DNA from: Nocardioides yefusunii
GTDB taxonomy: Bacteria; Actinomycetota; Actinomycetes; Propionibacteriales; Nocardioidaceae
DNA length: 64,000 nt
Direction of reading: 5' to 3'
Assembly: GCF_004014875.1 (NCBI RefSeq)
Contig: NZ_CP034929.1
Span: forward strand, 2,356,001-2,420,000
Part shown: piece by piece, positions 8,202-15,925 of the stretch
Position numbering within the stretch: the first letter of the stretch is position 1
How the letters are laid out: each line of letters begins with the position of its first letter
Notes under the pieces: generated by a model
The model's database searches: none
What the model was told of the DNA's origin: nothing
The model's input: the letters and a program-made list of their open reading frames with translations, nothing else
Translations under genes and position numbers: made by a program

Positions 8202-9007
8202 CGAGCTGCCACCTTGTTCGTGAGGGTTCCGATGCCGGCGACGAAGATCTCGACCTCGTCGTCGACGTTCATGGGTCCGACACCCGCGGGGGTGCCGGTG
8301 AGGATGACGTCGCCGGGGAGCAACGTCATGACGCTGGAGACGTAGGCCACCAGCGCAGGGATGTCGTGGACCATGGCGGCAGTGCTGCCGTCCTGGACCA
8401 GGTCACCGTTGAGGAAGGTCTGGATCGCCACACCGTCGGTGAAGTTCTGGGGGTCGAGGTCGGTCTCGATCCACGGGCCCAGCGGGCAGAAGGTGTCGAA
8501 CGACTTCGCGCGGGTGAACTGCACGTCGCTCTTCTGCAGGTCGCGGGCGGTGACGTCGTTGGCGATGGTGTAGCCGTGGATCACATCGGTGGCCTTCTCG
8601 ACCGGCACGTCGCGGCAGATGCGACCGATGACGACGGCGACCTCTCCCTCGTAGTGGACCTCGTTGGACTGTTCCGGGTAGCGGATCAGGTCTCCGGGGC
8701 CGACGACGGAGGTGTTGGGCTTCATGAAGATCATCGGCTCGGCCGGGACCTCGTTGCCGAGCTCGGCGGCGTGGTCGGCGTAGTTGCGGCCGACTCCGAT
8801 CACCTTGCTGCGCGGCAGGACCGGCGCGAGCAGCTTGACCTCGGAGAGCTTGTACTGCTGCTCCAGGAGCTTGATGCCCATGTAGAGGGGGTCACCCGCC
8901 AGCGCGACGACGGTCGCGTCCTCGTCGGGCTGACCGTACTGGTCGAGCTCTCCGGTGACGATGCCGAACTGGGGTTCTTCTCCGACGGTGAATCTCGCGA
9001 TACGCAC
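8198..9007 (-). CDS. Fumarylacetoacetate hydrolase-family protein
   Basis: The protein is 269 residues with the C-terminal FAH fold. Metal ligands are visible as [11 protein letters not shown] (two acidic residues) and the [11 protein letters not shown] segment; [23 protein letters not shown] and the closing [13 protein letters not shown] are typical. Family members are 2-hydroxyhepta-2,4-diene-1,7-dioate isomerases, acylpyruvases or oxaloacetate decarboxylases. With no aromatic-degradation genes nearby, a housekeeping acylpyruvase/oxaloacetate-decarboxylase role seems more likely, but this is inference. The overlap with gltX (ATGA) is, from memory, a conserved actinobacterial arrangement. 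Confidence 0.92.
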   Translation of the reverse strand: MRIARFTVGEEPQFGIVTGELDQYGQPDEDATVVALAGDPLYMGIKLLEQQYKLSEVKLLAPVLPRSKVIGVGRNYADHAAELGNEVPAEPMIFMKPNTSVVGPGDLIRYPEQSNEVHYEGEVAVVIGRICRDVPVEKATDVIHGYTIANDVTARDLQKSDVQFTRAKSFDTFCPLGPWIETDLDPQNFTDGVAIQTFLNGDLVQDGSTAAMVHDIPALVAYVSSVMTLLPGDVILTGTPAGVGPMNVDDEVEIFVAGIGTLTNKVAAR

Positions 9008-9112
9008 CCACCCAGCCTACCGGCGTCGTGCCCCTCCCCCGCGTCGCCGCGACCGGGGCGGGTGAATTGGCGACCCCCCTCACACGGATGTGAGGCTAGG
9101 AGCGTGTCAGCC

Positions 9113-10060
9113 GTGCCCTCCCCGACCGTTCCCGTGCCTGCTTCCGCGACCGTTCCTGCGACCGTCCTCGCCCCCGAGGAGTGGCGGGCACGCACGGCGG
9201 CGCACGAGGCACGTCTCGCCGCCTTCCTCGACGCCCACATGGAGCGTCGCCACGAGAAGGTGAAGCACCCCGTCCACGACTTCCTCTTCGTCTACTACGC
9301 CTTCAAGCCGTCGCAACTGCGACGTTGGCACCCCGGTTACGGCGTGACGCTCGCGGGCGCCGGTGAGTACGAGAAGTTCAAGGGCTACACGGTCCACGAC
9401 GGCGACGCCCGGGTGACGCCTGAGTTCGTCGCCTCCCAACGCGTGCTGCTGGAGACGCTGGCCCGACTGCTGCGCGCCACCCTGCGCGCGACGCCGAACT
9501 TCGGCTGCTTCGGCTTGCACGAGTGGGCGATGGTGCACGGACTCGACGAGGACGAGACCCGGCACAACTCGTGGCCGTTGCGGCTGGGCACCGCGGGCAC
9601 CGACGCCGTGGTGGAGTCGCACCGGATCGCGTGCTCGCACTTCGACGCGTTCCGGTTCTTCACCCCCACCGCGAGGCCGCTCAACACTCTGGCCCCCGGC
9701 CCGGACGACCGTCCTGCGTTCGAGCAGCCGGGCTGTCTCCATGCCGCGATGGACTTGTACAAGCACGCCTTCCGGCTGAGCCCGATGATCCCGTCGGACC
9801 TGGTCGCGGACTGTTTCGAACTGGCCCGCGACATCCGGATCCTCGACATGCGCGCCGCTCCCTACGACCTCTCCGGACTCTGGATCGACGACGAGGAGTT
9901 CGTGCCGGTCCGGATCGAGACGGCCGAGGGCAAACGTGAGTACGCCGAGATGCAGCGCGGGTTCTCGGAGCGGGCAGCACCCCTCAGGACAGAACTGCTG
10001 CACTGGTGCGAACAGCTCCTCGCAGTCGTGGACACGGAGACGACAGGACAGTCCGTCTAA
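9113..10060 (+). CDS. 3-methyladenine DNA glycosylase-like actinobacterial protein
   Basis: The protein is 315 residues from GTG 9113. GTG 9104 is in frame, but AGGAG at 9098-9102 would sit only one base from it and ten bases from 9113. Characteristic segments are KHPVHDFLFVYYAFKPSQLR, GCFGLHEWAMVHG, FRFFTPTARPLNTLAPGP and LVADCFELARDIRILDMRA. I recall actinobacterial relatives annotated as 3-methyladenine DNA glycosylase, but I see no classical helix-hairpin-helix or AAG-fold motif, so that activity should be treated as unproven. Conserved His, Trp and Cys residues suggest an enzyme. It is divergent from the FAH/gltX pair and 11 bases before a lipoprotein gene. Confidence 0.7.
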   Translation: MPSPTVPVPASATVPATVLAPEEWRARTAAHEARLAAFLDAHMERRHEKVKHPVHDFLFVYYAFKPSQLRRWHPGYGVTLAGAGEYEKFKGYTVHDGDARVTPEFVASQRVLLETLARLLRATLRATPNFGCFGLHEWAMVHGLDEDETRHNSWPLRLGTAGTDAVVESHRIACSHFDAFRFFTPTARPLNTLAPGPDDRPAFEQPGCLHAAMDLYKHAFRLSPMIPSDLVADCFELARDIRILDMRAAPYDLSGLWIDDEEFVPVRIETAEGKREYAEMQRGFSERAAPLRTELLHWCEQLLAVVDTETTGQSV

Positions 10061-10071
10061 AGTTTCACTGC

Positions 10072-10563
10072 GTGAAGCATCTCGGCACTGCTCTGCTCCT
10101 GGCCGCTCTCCTGAGCGCCTGCGGCTCCACCCACGACACCAGCGACACCGTCGCCCTCCCCGAGGCGACCTCCCCCGCCGGCGCCAGCGCCTCGTCCGGA
10201 CCCTCGGCGTCAGCAGCGCCGGCGAGCACCGAGCCTGCGACCTGCCGACGTGCCGCGACCCGCTGGGTCGAACAGGCCGGCATGCACCTCGCCGCCGCGG
10301 TCTCGGGATCAGCCGCGATGAGTGCTTCCCTGGACAGCGACCGCCTCACCGACAGCGCGCGCAAGGTCGCAGCGACCTGCGGCGAGCGGGTGCAGGAGAT
10401 TGTCCACTCCACCACCGAGAACCTCGCGCTCACGAGCACCACCGTCCTGCGCTGCCAGACCGAAGGCACCTGCGACGAGTCCTCCCCGCAGGGCCTGGAC
10501 GAGATGACCAACCAGGCGTTCACCTCGGTCCTCGAGGTCCGCAACCTCGTCGGAGCGCGCTGA
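10072..10563 (+). CDS. Small lipoprotein, function unknown
   Basis: The protein is 163 residues from GTG 10072 (VKHLGTALLLAALLSACGS). A short signal peptide ends in the lipobox LLSAC, with the lipidated Cys at about residue 16. A Ser/Thr/Pro/Ala-rich linker follows and then a helical domain with three further cysteines (ATCRRA, ATCGER, LRCQTEGTCDES), so disulfides are possible. I do not recognise a family. It lies 11 bases after the glycosylase-like gene and is probably cotranscribed. Confidence 0.7.
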   Translation: MKHLGTALLLAALLSACGSTHDTSDTVALPEATSPAGASASSGPSASAAPASTEPATCRRAATRWVEQAGMHLAAAVSGSAAMSASLDSDRLTDSARKVAATCGERVQEIVHSTTENLALTSTTVLRCQTEGTCDESSPQGLDEMTNQAFTSVLEVRNLVGAR

Positions 10564-10612
10564 GCGCCGCCCCGCACGAGGCCGGGTGCGCGTCCGTGGC
10601 CAGCGTCCGTGG

Positions 10613-11935
10613 TCAGCGTCCGCCGGGGTAGTTGCCGAAGTTCTGCGTGTAGTAGCGGGTGTAGGGCGATCCGGGGACGGAGGCGTACCCGATCCCGATG
10701 TGGGTGTAGTTGCCGAGCATGTTGCGACGGTGGCCCTCGGAGTTGATCCAGCCGGTGACCACGGCGTCGACTGCGTAGCCGGCCGCGATGTTCTCGGCGA
10801 GGCCGCGCCAGCCGCTGGGCATCTGGGCCACGTAGTCAGGGTTGTGGAAGAACGAGCCGGTCCGGCCCATCGTCTCGCTCCAGCTCTGGGCGACCTTGCT
10901 CATCTCGGTGTCCAGCGTGAGGGGCGTCAGACCGTTCTCGGCTCGGAAGGCGTTCGTGTCGGTCAGGATCCGCTGCACCTCGGCGGGCACTCCGGGGAGA
11001 ACGGGAGCCGTGGGCGTCGGCGTGGGCGTGGGCGTCGGCGTGGGCGTCGATGTGGGAGTCGGAGCCGACGTGGGAGTCGGAGTCGACGTGGGAGTCGGAG
11101 TCGACGTGGGAGTCGGAGTCGACGTGGGAGTCGGAGTCGACGTGGGAGTCGGAGTCGACGTGCGACGTGCGTACTTCGCGAAGTTCTGGGTGTAGTAGGG
11201 CGTGCCGTCGGAGGCCTTCGCGACACCGATGCCGATGGTGGTGAAGTCGCCCAGCATGTTGCGTCGGTGACCGGAGCTGTTGATCCAGGCCTCGACCACG
11301 GCGTTGACGCCGTAGCCGTAGGCCACGTTCTCCGCTGCCGACGTCCAACCCGCCGGGATCTGGTCGGCGTAGGAGGGGTTGTGCCACATCTTCTGGCTGC
11401 GCGCCATCTCGGTGCTCCACGCGTGCGCAACCTTGCTCATCGCGACGTCCAACGTCAGGGGAGCCTTGCCCTCACGGGCTCGGAACGCGTTGGTGTCCTT
11501 GAGGATGCGCTGCACCTCTGCGCTGGCCGTGGGCGTCGGGGTGGGTGCGACAGCACGGCCGGTGACGGTGAGCGTCTTCGAGCGAGCCGCACGGATCTTG
11601 CTGGTGGCCCGCACCGCGACCCGGTACTTCGTGGCGCCCTTGCGTGCCGTGGTGGTGAGCACGTACTTCTTCGACTTCGCGACCTTCGCGGTGCGGACCT
11701 TGACCCACCCCGAGGCGGTGCGGCGCTGGAGCACCACGGTGGCTCCGGCCGAGCGACCTGTCACCTTGCCGGTGAACTTCACCGTCGCTCCGGTGGTGGC
11801 CTTCGCCGGGGCCGAGACGCTGACCTTCGGCGTGGTCGGTGCTGCCTGGGCAGCCGGAGCCATCAGGACCAGGGAGAGGACCAGACCGCTCGCAGAAGCA
11901 AGGGCAGTCGGGACGGTGCGGCGGGGCATGCTCAT
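10613..11935 (-). CDS. Secreted protein with two CAP/SCP domains
   Basis: The protein is 440 residues. A Sec signal peptide (MSMPRRTVPTALASASG through AAQAA, about 1-32) is followed by an Ig-like module (about 35-125) with GATVKFTGKVTGRSAG. CAP domain 1 is at about 135-260 (WSTEMARSQ, AENVAYGYG, WINSSGHRRNML, YYTQNFAKY), then a PTPTSTPTPTS linker of about 50 residues, and CAP domain 2 at about 318-440 with the same landmarks. The CAP cavity His/Glu pair appears in both (WHNPSY/FHNPDY and SAAEN/LAEN). Bacterial CAP proteins are extracellular, with suggested lipid, metal or peptidase roles. The duplication and the repeat-encoded linker suggest recent growth of the gene. Confidence 0.9.
   Translation of the reverse strand: MSMPRRTVPTALASASGLVLSLVLMAPAAQAAPTTPKVSVSAPAKATTGATVKFTGKVTGRSAGATVVLQRRTASGWVKVRTAKVAKSKKYVLTTTARKGATKYRVAVRATSKIRAARSKTLTVTGRAVAPTPTPTASAEVQRILKDTNAFRAREGKAPLTLDVAMSKVAHAWSTEMARSQKMWHNPSYADQIPAGWTSAAENVAYGYGVNAVVEAWINSSGHRRNMLGDFTTIGIGVAKASDGTPYYTQNFAKYARRTSTPTPTSTPTPTSTPTPTSTPTPTSTPTPTSAPTPTSTPTPTPTPTPTPTAPVLPGVPAEVQRILTDTNAFRAENGLTPLTLDTEMSKVAQSWSETMGRTGSFFHNPDYVAQMPSGWRGLAENIAAGYAVDAVVTGWINSEGHRRNMLGNYTHIGIGYASVPGSPYTRYYTQNFGNYPGGR
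11046..11160. repeat. 18-bp coding minisatellite in the CAP-protein linker
   Basis: There are six 18-bp units of the form GTCGACGTGGGAGTCGGA (the first two with one change each) and part of a seventh. They encode Pro-Thr-Ser/Pro-Thr repeats on the minus strand. A related GTGGGCGTCG repeat precedes it (from about 11017). The unit is a multiple of three, so copy-number changes alter linker length without a frameshift. Confidence 0.92.
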
Positions 11936-11972
11936 GGATCAAGCCTAGGTCGACGCGTGCGAGGCTGTGTGC

Positions 11973-12566
11973 ATGTCGCAGCACCTCACCCCGCGCGGCG
12001 CCTATCCCGGCCATGCCGTGCTCCAGGTTCCCGTGCCGTCGATGGACAGGTGGGTGCGGGAGCGTTCGGCCCACTACGACGCCGCCTACGTCTCCGACGA
12101 CCCCCACTTCGTGCACGCCCACGTCACCGCGCTCGGGCCGGTGCCGGACGTCGAACAGGACGAAGCCGGCCACGGCGGCGTCCCCGGCCCGCTGGCTTCG
12201 CTCGTCGCACAGGTCTGCGCCGATGCTGCGCCGTTCGCGGCGGTCTTCGCCGAGGTGGCCACCTTCCCCACCGGGATCGTGCACCTGCGCCCCACCGACC
12301 CTCGTCCGTTCAGTGCCCTCACCGACGCACTGCGGGCCACACTCCCCCACGTCCTCCCCTACGGCGGTCGTTTCGTCCCCGACCCGCACCTGACGCTGGA
12401 CGCCCTCTCCGAGGAGGTCACCGAGGCCTCGACCCAGGCCTCGGTGGCACACCTGCTCCCGGCGCGCGTGGAGGTCCGTCATCTCGACCTGGCCTGGTGG
12501 GCTCCACAGGAGTGTCGCCTCCTGGCGCGGTGGGAGTTGGGCACGGGGCGCAGGATGCTCGGGTGA
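11973..12566 (+). CDS. 2'-5' RNA ligase-like 2H phosphoesterase
   Basis: The protein is 197 residues from ATG 11973, with GAGG eight bases upstream. Two HxT signatures, HAHVTALGP (about residue 45) and DPHLTLDAL (about 140), are the paired catalytic His/Thr motifs of the 2H superfamily (LigT/ThpR, cyclic phosphodiesterases). The substrate is uncertain: RNA 2',3'-cyclic ends or small cyclic phosphodiesters. The stop overlaps the start of the pentapeptide-repeat gene (GTGA), so the two are coupled. It is divergent from the CAP-protein gene, 37 bases apart. Confidence 0.85.
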   Translation: MSQHLTPRGAYPGHAVLQVPVPSMDRWVRERSAHYDAAYVSDDPHFVHAHVTALGPVPDVEQDEAGHGGVPGPLASLVAQVCADAAPFAAVFAEVATFPTGIVHLRPTDPRPFSALTDALRATLPHVLPYGGRFVPDPHLTLDALSEEVTEASTQASVAHLLPARVEVRHLDLAWWAPQECRLLARWELGTGRRMLG

Positions 12567-13168
12567 GCACCTTCGAGAACGCCGTCTCCGACGTCGACTT
12601 CCGTGACGAGGACTGGTTCGGCGACGACCTCTCGGGCACGACCTTCACCCGCTGCACGTTCGCCGAGGTGGACTTCAGCGAAGTGGTGGCCACCGGCGCC
12701 CGGTTCATCGACTGCGTCTTCGGGAACTGCCGCTTCAACGCCGCCACGTTCACCGCGACCGCATTCGTGGGGTGCGAGTTCCGGCGGTGTTCTTTCTTCG
12801 ACGCCACGCTGGACGGCTGCAAGACGACGGGGTCGTCGTTCGCCGAGTGCCGGATGCGCCCGCTGCGCGTCGTCGGCGGGGTCTGGCGTGGTGTCGACCT
12901 GCGCGGGGCGAACCTCGCCGGTGCCGATCTCAGTGACGTCGACCTGCGCGACAGCGACCTGTCCCTGGCCTCATTGGTGGGCGCGAGCCTGCGCGACGCA
13001 CGGCTCGACCACGCGGTGCTGCGCGAGGCGGACCTGTCGAAGGCAGATCTGCGTGGTGCGTCGTTCGGCGCGGCCGTCCTCGACGAGGCGCGGCTGACCG
13101 GGGCACGGATCAGTCTGGGTCTCGCGGTGCTGCTGGCCGAGCGGACCGGGGCGGTCGTCGAGGTCTGA
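12563..13168 (+). CDS. Pentapeptide-repeat protein
   Basis: The protein is 201 residues from GTG 12563. It is mostly tandem A(D/N)LXX-type pentapeptides: FAEVDFSEVVATGARFIDC in the first half, and GVDLRGANLAGADLSDVDLR through ADLSKADLRGASF in the second. It should fold as a right-handed quadrilateral beta-helix. MfpA/Qnr-type relatives mimic DNA and protect gyrase from quinolones; a gyrase role here is only a possibility. There is no TM segment or signal peptide. It is translationally coupled to the 2H phosphoesterase gene. Confidence 0.9.
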   Translation: MSTFENAVSDVDFRDEDWFGDDLSGTTFTRCTFAEVDFSEVVATGARFIDCVFGNCRFNAATFTATAFVGCEFRRCSFFDATLDGCKTTGSSFAECRMRPLRVVGGVWRGVDLRGANLAGADLSDVDLRDSDLSLASLVGASLRDARLDHAVLREADLSKADLRGASFGAAVLDEARLTGARISLGLAVLLAERTGAVVEV

Positions 13169-13192
13169 GCATCCGCGGCTCAGGCCGGACCG

Positions 13193-13774
13193 TCAGGCCA
13201 GCGTGGAGACCCGGGCCCGGACTCCGTCGACGACGAGGGCGAGCCCGGCGGTGAACTCCTGCCCTGCACCCCAGCTCATGTCGTCGCCGCTCTCCAGAGC
13301 TCCGGCGCTGGCTGCCTGCAGGTGGGTCTGCTCTGCGGTGGCGTGCCCGAAGACGTAGTGCAGGACGGTGCGGGTGACCACGCGCCGCAGCGCCTCGTTG
13401 AGGCCGCTGTCCTCCAGGGTCACGGCGACGTGGTCGTCGACCTTCTCCGCACCCAGACCGAACGCGTGGACGGTGGCGACGAGTTCGGCGCCGTCGCGCC
13501 AGGCCAGCAGGGACTCGCGCAGGCCGGTGGCAGCCGCGGTGAGCCTGGCGTCCCAGGGACCGTCCTCGACGGGCTTGAGCGAGCGTTCGAGGAGCTCGTC
13601 AGCCACGGCCGCGAGCAGGTACTGCTTGTTGGTGAAGTGGTGGTAGAGCGCGCTGGGGCGGACGTCGAGCTCGGAGGCGAGCCGGCGCATCGTCAGGTCG
13701 GCCAGACCGTAGGTGTCGAGAACTTCGACGGCCTTTGCCACGACGTCACCACGCCGGTGCCTCACTGCTGCCAC
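13193..13774 (-). CDS. bioQ: TetR-family repressor, probably BioQ
   Basis: The protein is 193 residues with an N-terminal helix-turn-helix (DTYGLADLTMRRLASELDVR, then PSALYHHFTNKQYLLAAVAD) and a TetR C-terminal domain. It is divergent from bioYMN, and the intergenic region carries TGAAC-N3-GTTCA, the operator type known for actinobacterial BioQ. BioQ represses biotin genes; unlike BirA it has no ligase domain, and its co-effector is not evident from sequence. The name rests on context and operator rather than on unique residues in the protein. Confidence 0.8.
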   Translation of the reverse strand: MAAVRHRRGDVVAKAVEVLDTYGLADLTMRRLASELDVRPSALYHHFTNKQYLLAAVADELLERSLKPVEDGPWDARLTAAATGLRESLLAWRDGAELVATVHAFGLGAEKVDDHVAVTLEDSGLNEALRRVVTRTVLHYVFGHATAEQTHLQAASAGALESGDDMSWGAGQEFTAGLALVVDGVRARVSTLA

Positions 13775-13820
13775 GATTGCTCCTGTGTGATGTCACTACC
13801 CGAGACCGGCCGCCCCGCCG

Positions 13821-13849
13821 TTGACGGGGAATCGCGATCAACTTAACCT
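13821..13849 (+). promoter_or_regulatory. bioY promoter
   Basis: TTGACG (13821-13826), a 17-base spacer, and TAACCT (13844-13849) form a good sigma-70 promoter about 50 bases before the bioY ATG. The operator begins at the -10 element. Confidence 0.7.
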
Positions 13850-13879
13850 GAACGCCGTTCACCTGACCATCGTTCAGGT
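13847..13879. promoter_or_regulatory. BioQ-type operator with a second half-site
   Basis: The perfect TGAAC-GCC-GTTCA palindrome is at 13849-13861, overlapping the -10. A wider inverted pair ACCTGAACG (13847-13855) and CGTTCAGGT (13871-13879) could hold a second dimer. Binding here would block bioYMN, and probably bioQ itself. Confidence 0.75.
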
Positions 13880-13900
13880 GCGGACGAGAGGACCACAGGG

Positions 13901-14590
13901 ATGAGCTCCCAGCCCAGCACGACCGCCGACCGACGGCCCACGATACGTGCCCAGGCCCGCCCAGCTCGCGACCTCGCCCTGATCGCCGTCTTCGCCGCGC
14001 TGATCGCGGCCTGCGCCGTGCTGCCCGGAATCCCCATGGGAGCGGTTCCCATCACCCTGCAGACCCTCGGCGTGATGCTCGCCGGAGCGGTGCTCGGCCC
14101 CTGGCGTGGACTGCTCGCGGTCCTCCTCTACCTGGCCGTCGGCTTCGCCGGCCTGCCGATCTTCGCCCAGGGCAAGGCCGGCCTGTCCGTGCTCGCCGCA
14201 CCGTCGGCCGGCTACCTCCTCGCATTCCCGGTCGCAGCCCTGCTGTGTGGTTTCTTCGTCGTCGTGATGCGCAACCGCACCCGTCGCGCACCGGTCCTGG
14301 CCATCGCACTCTGCGGACTCGCCGCATCCTTCCTCACCGTGCACCCGCTCGGGATCGCCGTCCTGCACGCCCGGGTGGAGTCGATGAGCACCTGGGGCGA
14401 CGCGATCGCCTACGACATGACCTTCTGGCCCGGCGACGTCGTCAAGAACATCGCCGTCGGCCTGATCGCCGTCGCCGTGCACCGCGCCTTCCCCGACCTG
14501 ATGCCGGTGCGTCGCCGCGGTGCCGCCAGTGCGCCGACGGCAGCCCCGATCGCAGGCGACGACGCCGCTCGGGAGAACATCGAGGCGTGA
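13901..14590 (+). CDS. bioY: Biotin ECF transporter S component BioY
   Basis: The protein is 229 residues. The membrane-embedded biotin-binding subunit has about six TM segments; typical BioY text includes VPITLQTLGVMLAGAVLGPWRG, LLYLAVGFAGLPIFAQGKAG and APSAGYLLAFPVAALLCGF. It starts at ATG 13901 after CACAGGG. The stop overlaps the start of the ATPase gene (GTGA). There is an N-terminal cytoplasmic extension of about 30 residues and a C-terminal Ala-rich tail. It works with BioM and BioN to import biotin. Confidence 0.96.
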   Translation: MSSQPSTTADRRPTIRAQARPARDLALIAVFAALIAACAVLPGIPMGAVPITLQTLGVMLAGAVLGPWRGLLAVLLYLAVGFAGLPIFAQGKAGLSVLAAPSAGYLLAFPVAALLCGFFVVVMRNRTRRAPVLAIALCGLAASFLTVHPLGIAVLHARVESMSTWGDAIAYDMTFWPGDVVKNIAVGLIAVAVHRAFPDLMPVRRRGAASAPTAAPIAGDDAARENIEA

Positions 14591-15273
14591 GCATCACCCT
14601 GGACCGCGTGGTCGTCACCGCCCCCACCCTCGACGGGGACGTGACGATCCTGCAGGAGACCACCCTCGAACTGACCGAGGCCAGCGTCGCCCTGGTCGGC
14701 CCCAACGGGTCCGGCAAGTCGACGTTGGCCCGGCTCGTCAACGGGCTCGTGAACCCGGCCGAGGGCAGCGTCGTCGTCGACGGCATCGACGTGGTCGCCG
14801 ACGGCCGCGCAGCACGTCGCCACGTCGGGTTCGTCTTCACCGACCCCTCCGCCCAGCTCGTGATGCCGACCGTGCTCGAGGACGTCATGCTGTCGCTGCG
14901 ACGCAGCCACCGCGACAAGAAGGCTCGACGTGCGGCCGCTCTGGACGTGCTGGCCGAGCACGGACTCGACGCCCTCGCCGACCGCAGCGTCCACACCCTC
15001 TCCGGCGGTCAGCGTCAGCGAGTCGCCCTGGCCGGCGTACTGGCCTGCCGGCCCTCTGTCGTGGTGGCCGACGAGCCGACCACGCTGCTCGACCTGCCCA
15101 ACGCCCGTGCGGTCTCCGACCTGCTGCTGGGCCTGGAGCAGCAGCTGGTGGTCTGCACCCACGACCTCGACCTCGCTGCCCGGTGCGAGCGGGGCCTGGT
15201 GGTCCTCGAGGGCCGGGTGGTCTTCGACGGCACCGGGGCCGAGGCCGTCGCGCACTACCGCGCGTCGGTGTGA
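14587..15273 (+). CDS. bioM: Biotin ECF transporter ATPase BioM
   Basis: The protein is 228 residues from GTG 14587, an energy-coupling ABC ATPase. Walker A is GPNGSGKST (about 38-46), the Q-loop region is FVFTDPSAQLVMPTV, the signature is LSGGQRQRV, Walker B is VVVADEPTT and the switch His is in VCTHDLDL. The TDPSAQL variant of the Q-loop is typical of ECF ATPases. It is at the short end for the family, like other dedicated BioM proteins. Seven bases separate it from bioN. Confidence 0.95.
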   Translation: MSITLDRVVVTAPTLDGDVTILQETTLELTEASVALVGPNGSGKSTLARLVNGLVNPAEGSVVVDGIDVVADGRAARRHVGFVFTDPSAQLVMPTVLEDVMLSLRRSHRDKKARRAAALDVLAEHGLDALADRSVHTLSGGQRQRVALAGVLACRPSVVVADEPTTLLDLPNARAVSDLLLGLEQQLVVCTHDLDLAARCERGLVVLEGRVVFDGTGAEAVAHYRASV

Positions 15274-15280
15274 TGCTCCG

Positions 15281-15895
15281 ATGAGCACCACGAGCGTCCT
15301 CGGCTCCTACACCCCCGGCACCACCTGGCTGCACCGACTCGGCGCCGGCACCAAGCTGGCCGCCCTCTTCGTGGCCGGCATCGTGGTGGTCTGGCTCAGT
15401 GGCTGGCTCACCGCCGCGGGAGCCCTGGCCGTGGCACTCGGCCTGGTCCTGGCCGCAGGCGTCCGTCCCCGTCAGGTGTGGACGACGCTGCGCAGCCTGC
15501 TGGTGCTCTGCGTGATCCTGGTCGCCTACTCGCTGTGGCGGTCCTCGTGGCAGGTGGCGTTCGAACAGGTCGGTGACCTCGTCGCGCTGGTCCTGCTGTC
15601 ACTGGTGCTCACCGCGACCACTGCTGTCGACGACATCCTGGACGTCGTCGTGCGACTGCTGACCCCGCTGCGCCGCGTCGGGGTGAATCCTGAACGGGTG
15701 GCCCTGGCGTTCAGCCTGGTGATCCGGACGGTGCCGCTCGTCTTCGAACTGGCCGCCGAGACCCGGGACGCAGCGCGAGCCCGCGGCCTGGAACGCGACC
15801 CCCGGGTCTGGCTGGTGCCGTTCGTGCTGCGAGCAGTGGCTCACGCACGTGACACCGGGGACGCGCTGCACGCGCGCGGGCTCGGCGACGATTGA
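15281..15895 (+). CDS. bioN: Biotin ECF transporter transmembrane component BioN
   Basis: The protein is 204 residues, the EcfT-type coupling protein with about four or five TM segments (residues 25-120) and a cytoplasmic helical region carrying the two Ala-Arg-Gly motifs, AARARGLERD and ALHARGLGDD, that contact the ATPases. It starts at ATG 15281, with the next ATG upstream out of frame. It is the last gene of bioYMN. It faces the convergent secreted-protein gene 30 bases away; I see no strong hairpin in the gap. Confidence 0.94.
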   Translation: MSTTSVLGSYTPGTTWLHRLGAGTKLAALFVAGIVVVWLSGWLTAAGALAVALGLVLAAGVRPRQVWTTLRSLLVLCVILVAYSLWRSSWQVAFEQVGDLVALVLLSLVLTATTAVDDILDVVVRLLTPLRRVGVNPERVALAFSLVIRTVPLVFELAAETRDAARARGLERDPRVWLVPFVLRAVAHARDTGDALHARGLGDD

Positions 15896-15925
15896 GGCCT
15901 TCCTCAGGAACGACCCCCGAAGGGC

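Noticed and set aside
8366..9112. Upstream extension of the glycosylase-like gene
   Set aside because: It runs antisense through the FAH gene; the conserved protein begins near 9113.
11046..11160. Possible CRISPR-like array
   Set aside because: The 18-bp units are contiguous with no spacers and encode an in-frame Pro/Thr/Ser linker.
10586..12562. Upstream extension of the pentapeptide-repeat frame
   Set aside because: It is antisense to the CAP protein and out of frame with the 2H gene; the GTGA overlap start fits.
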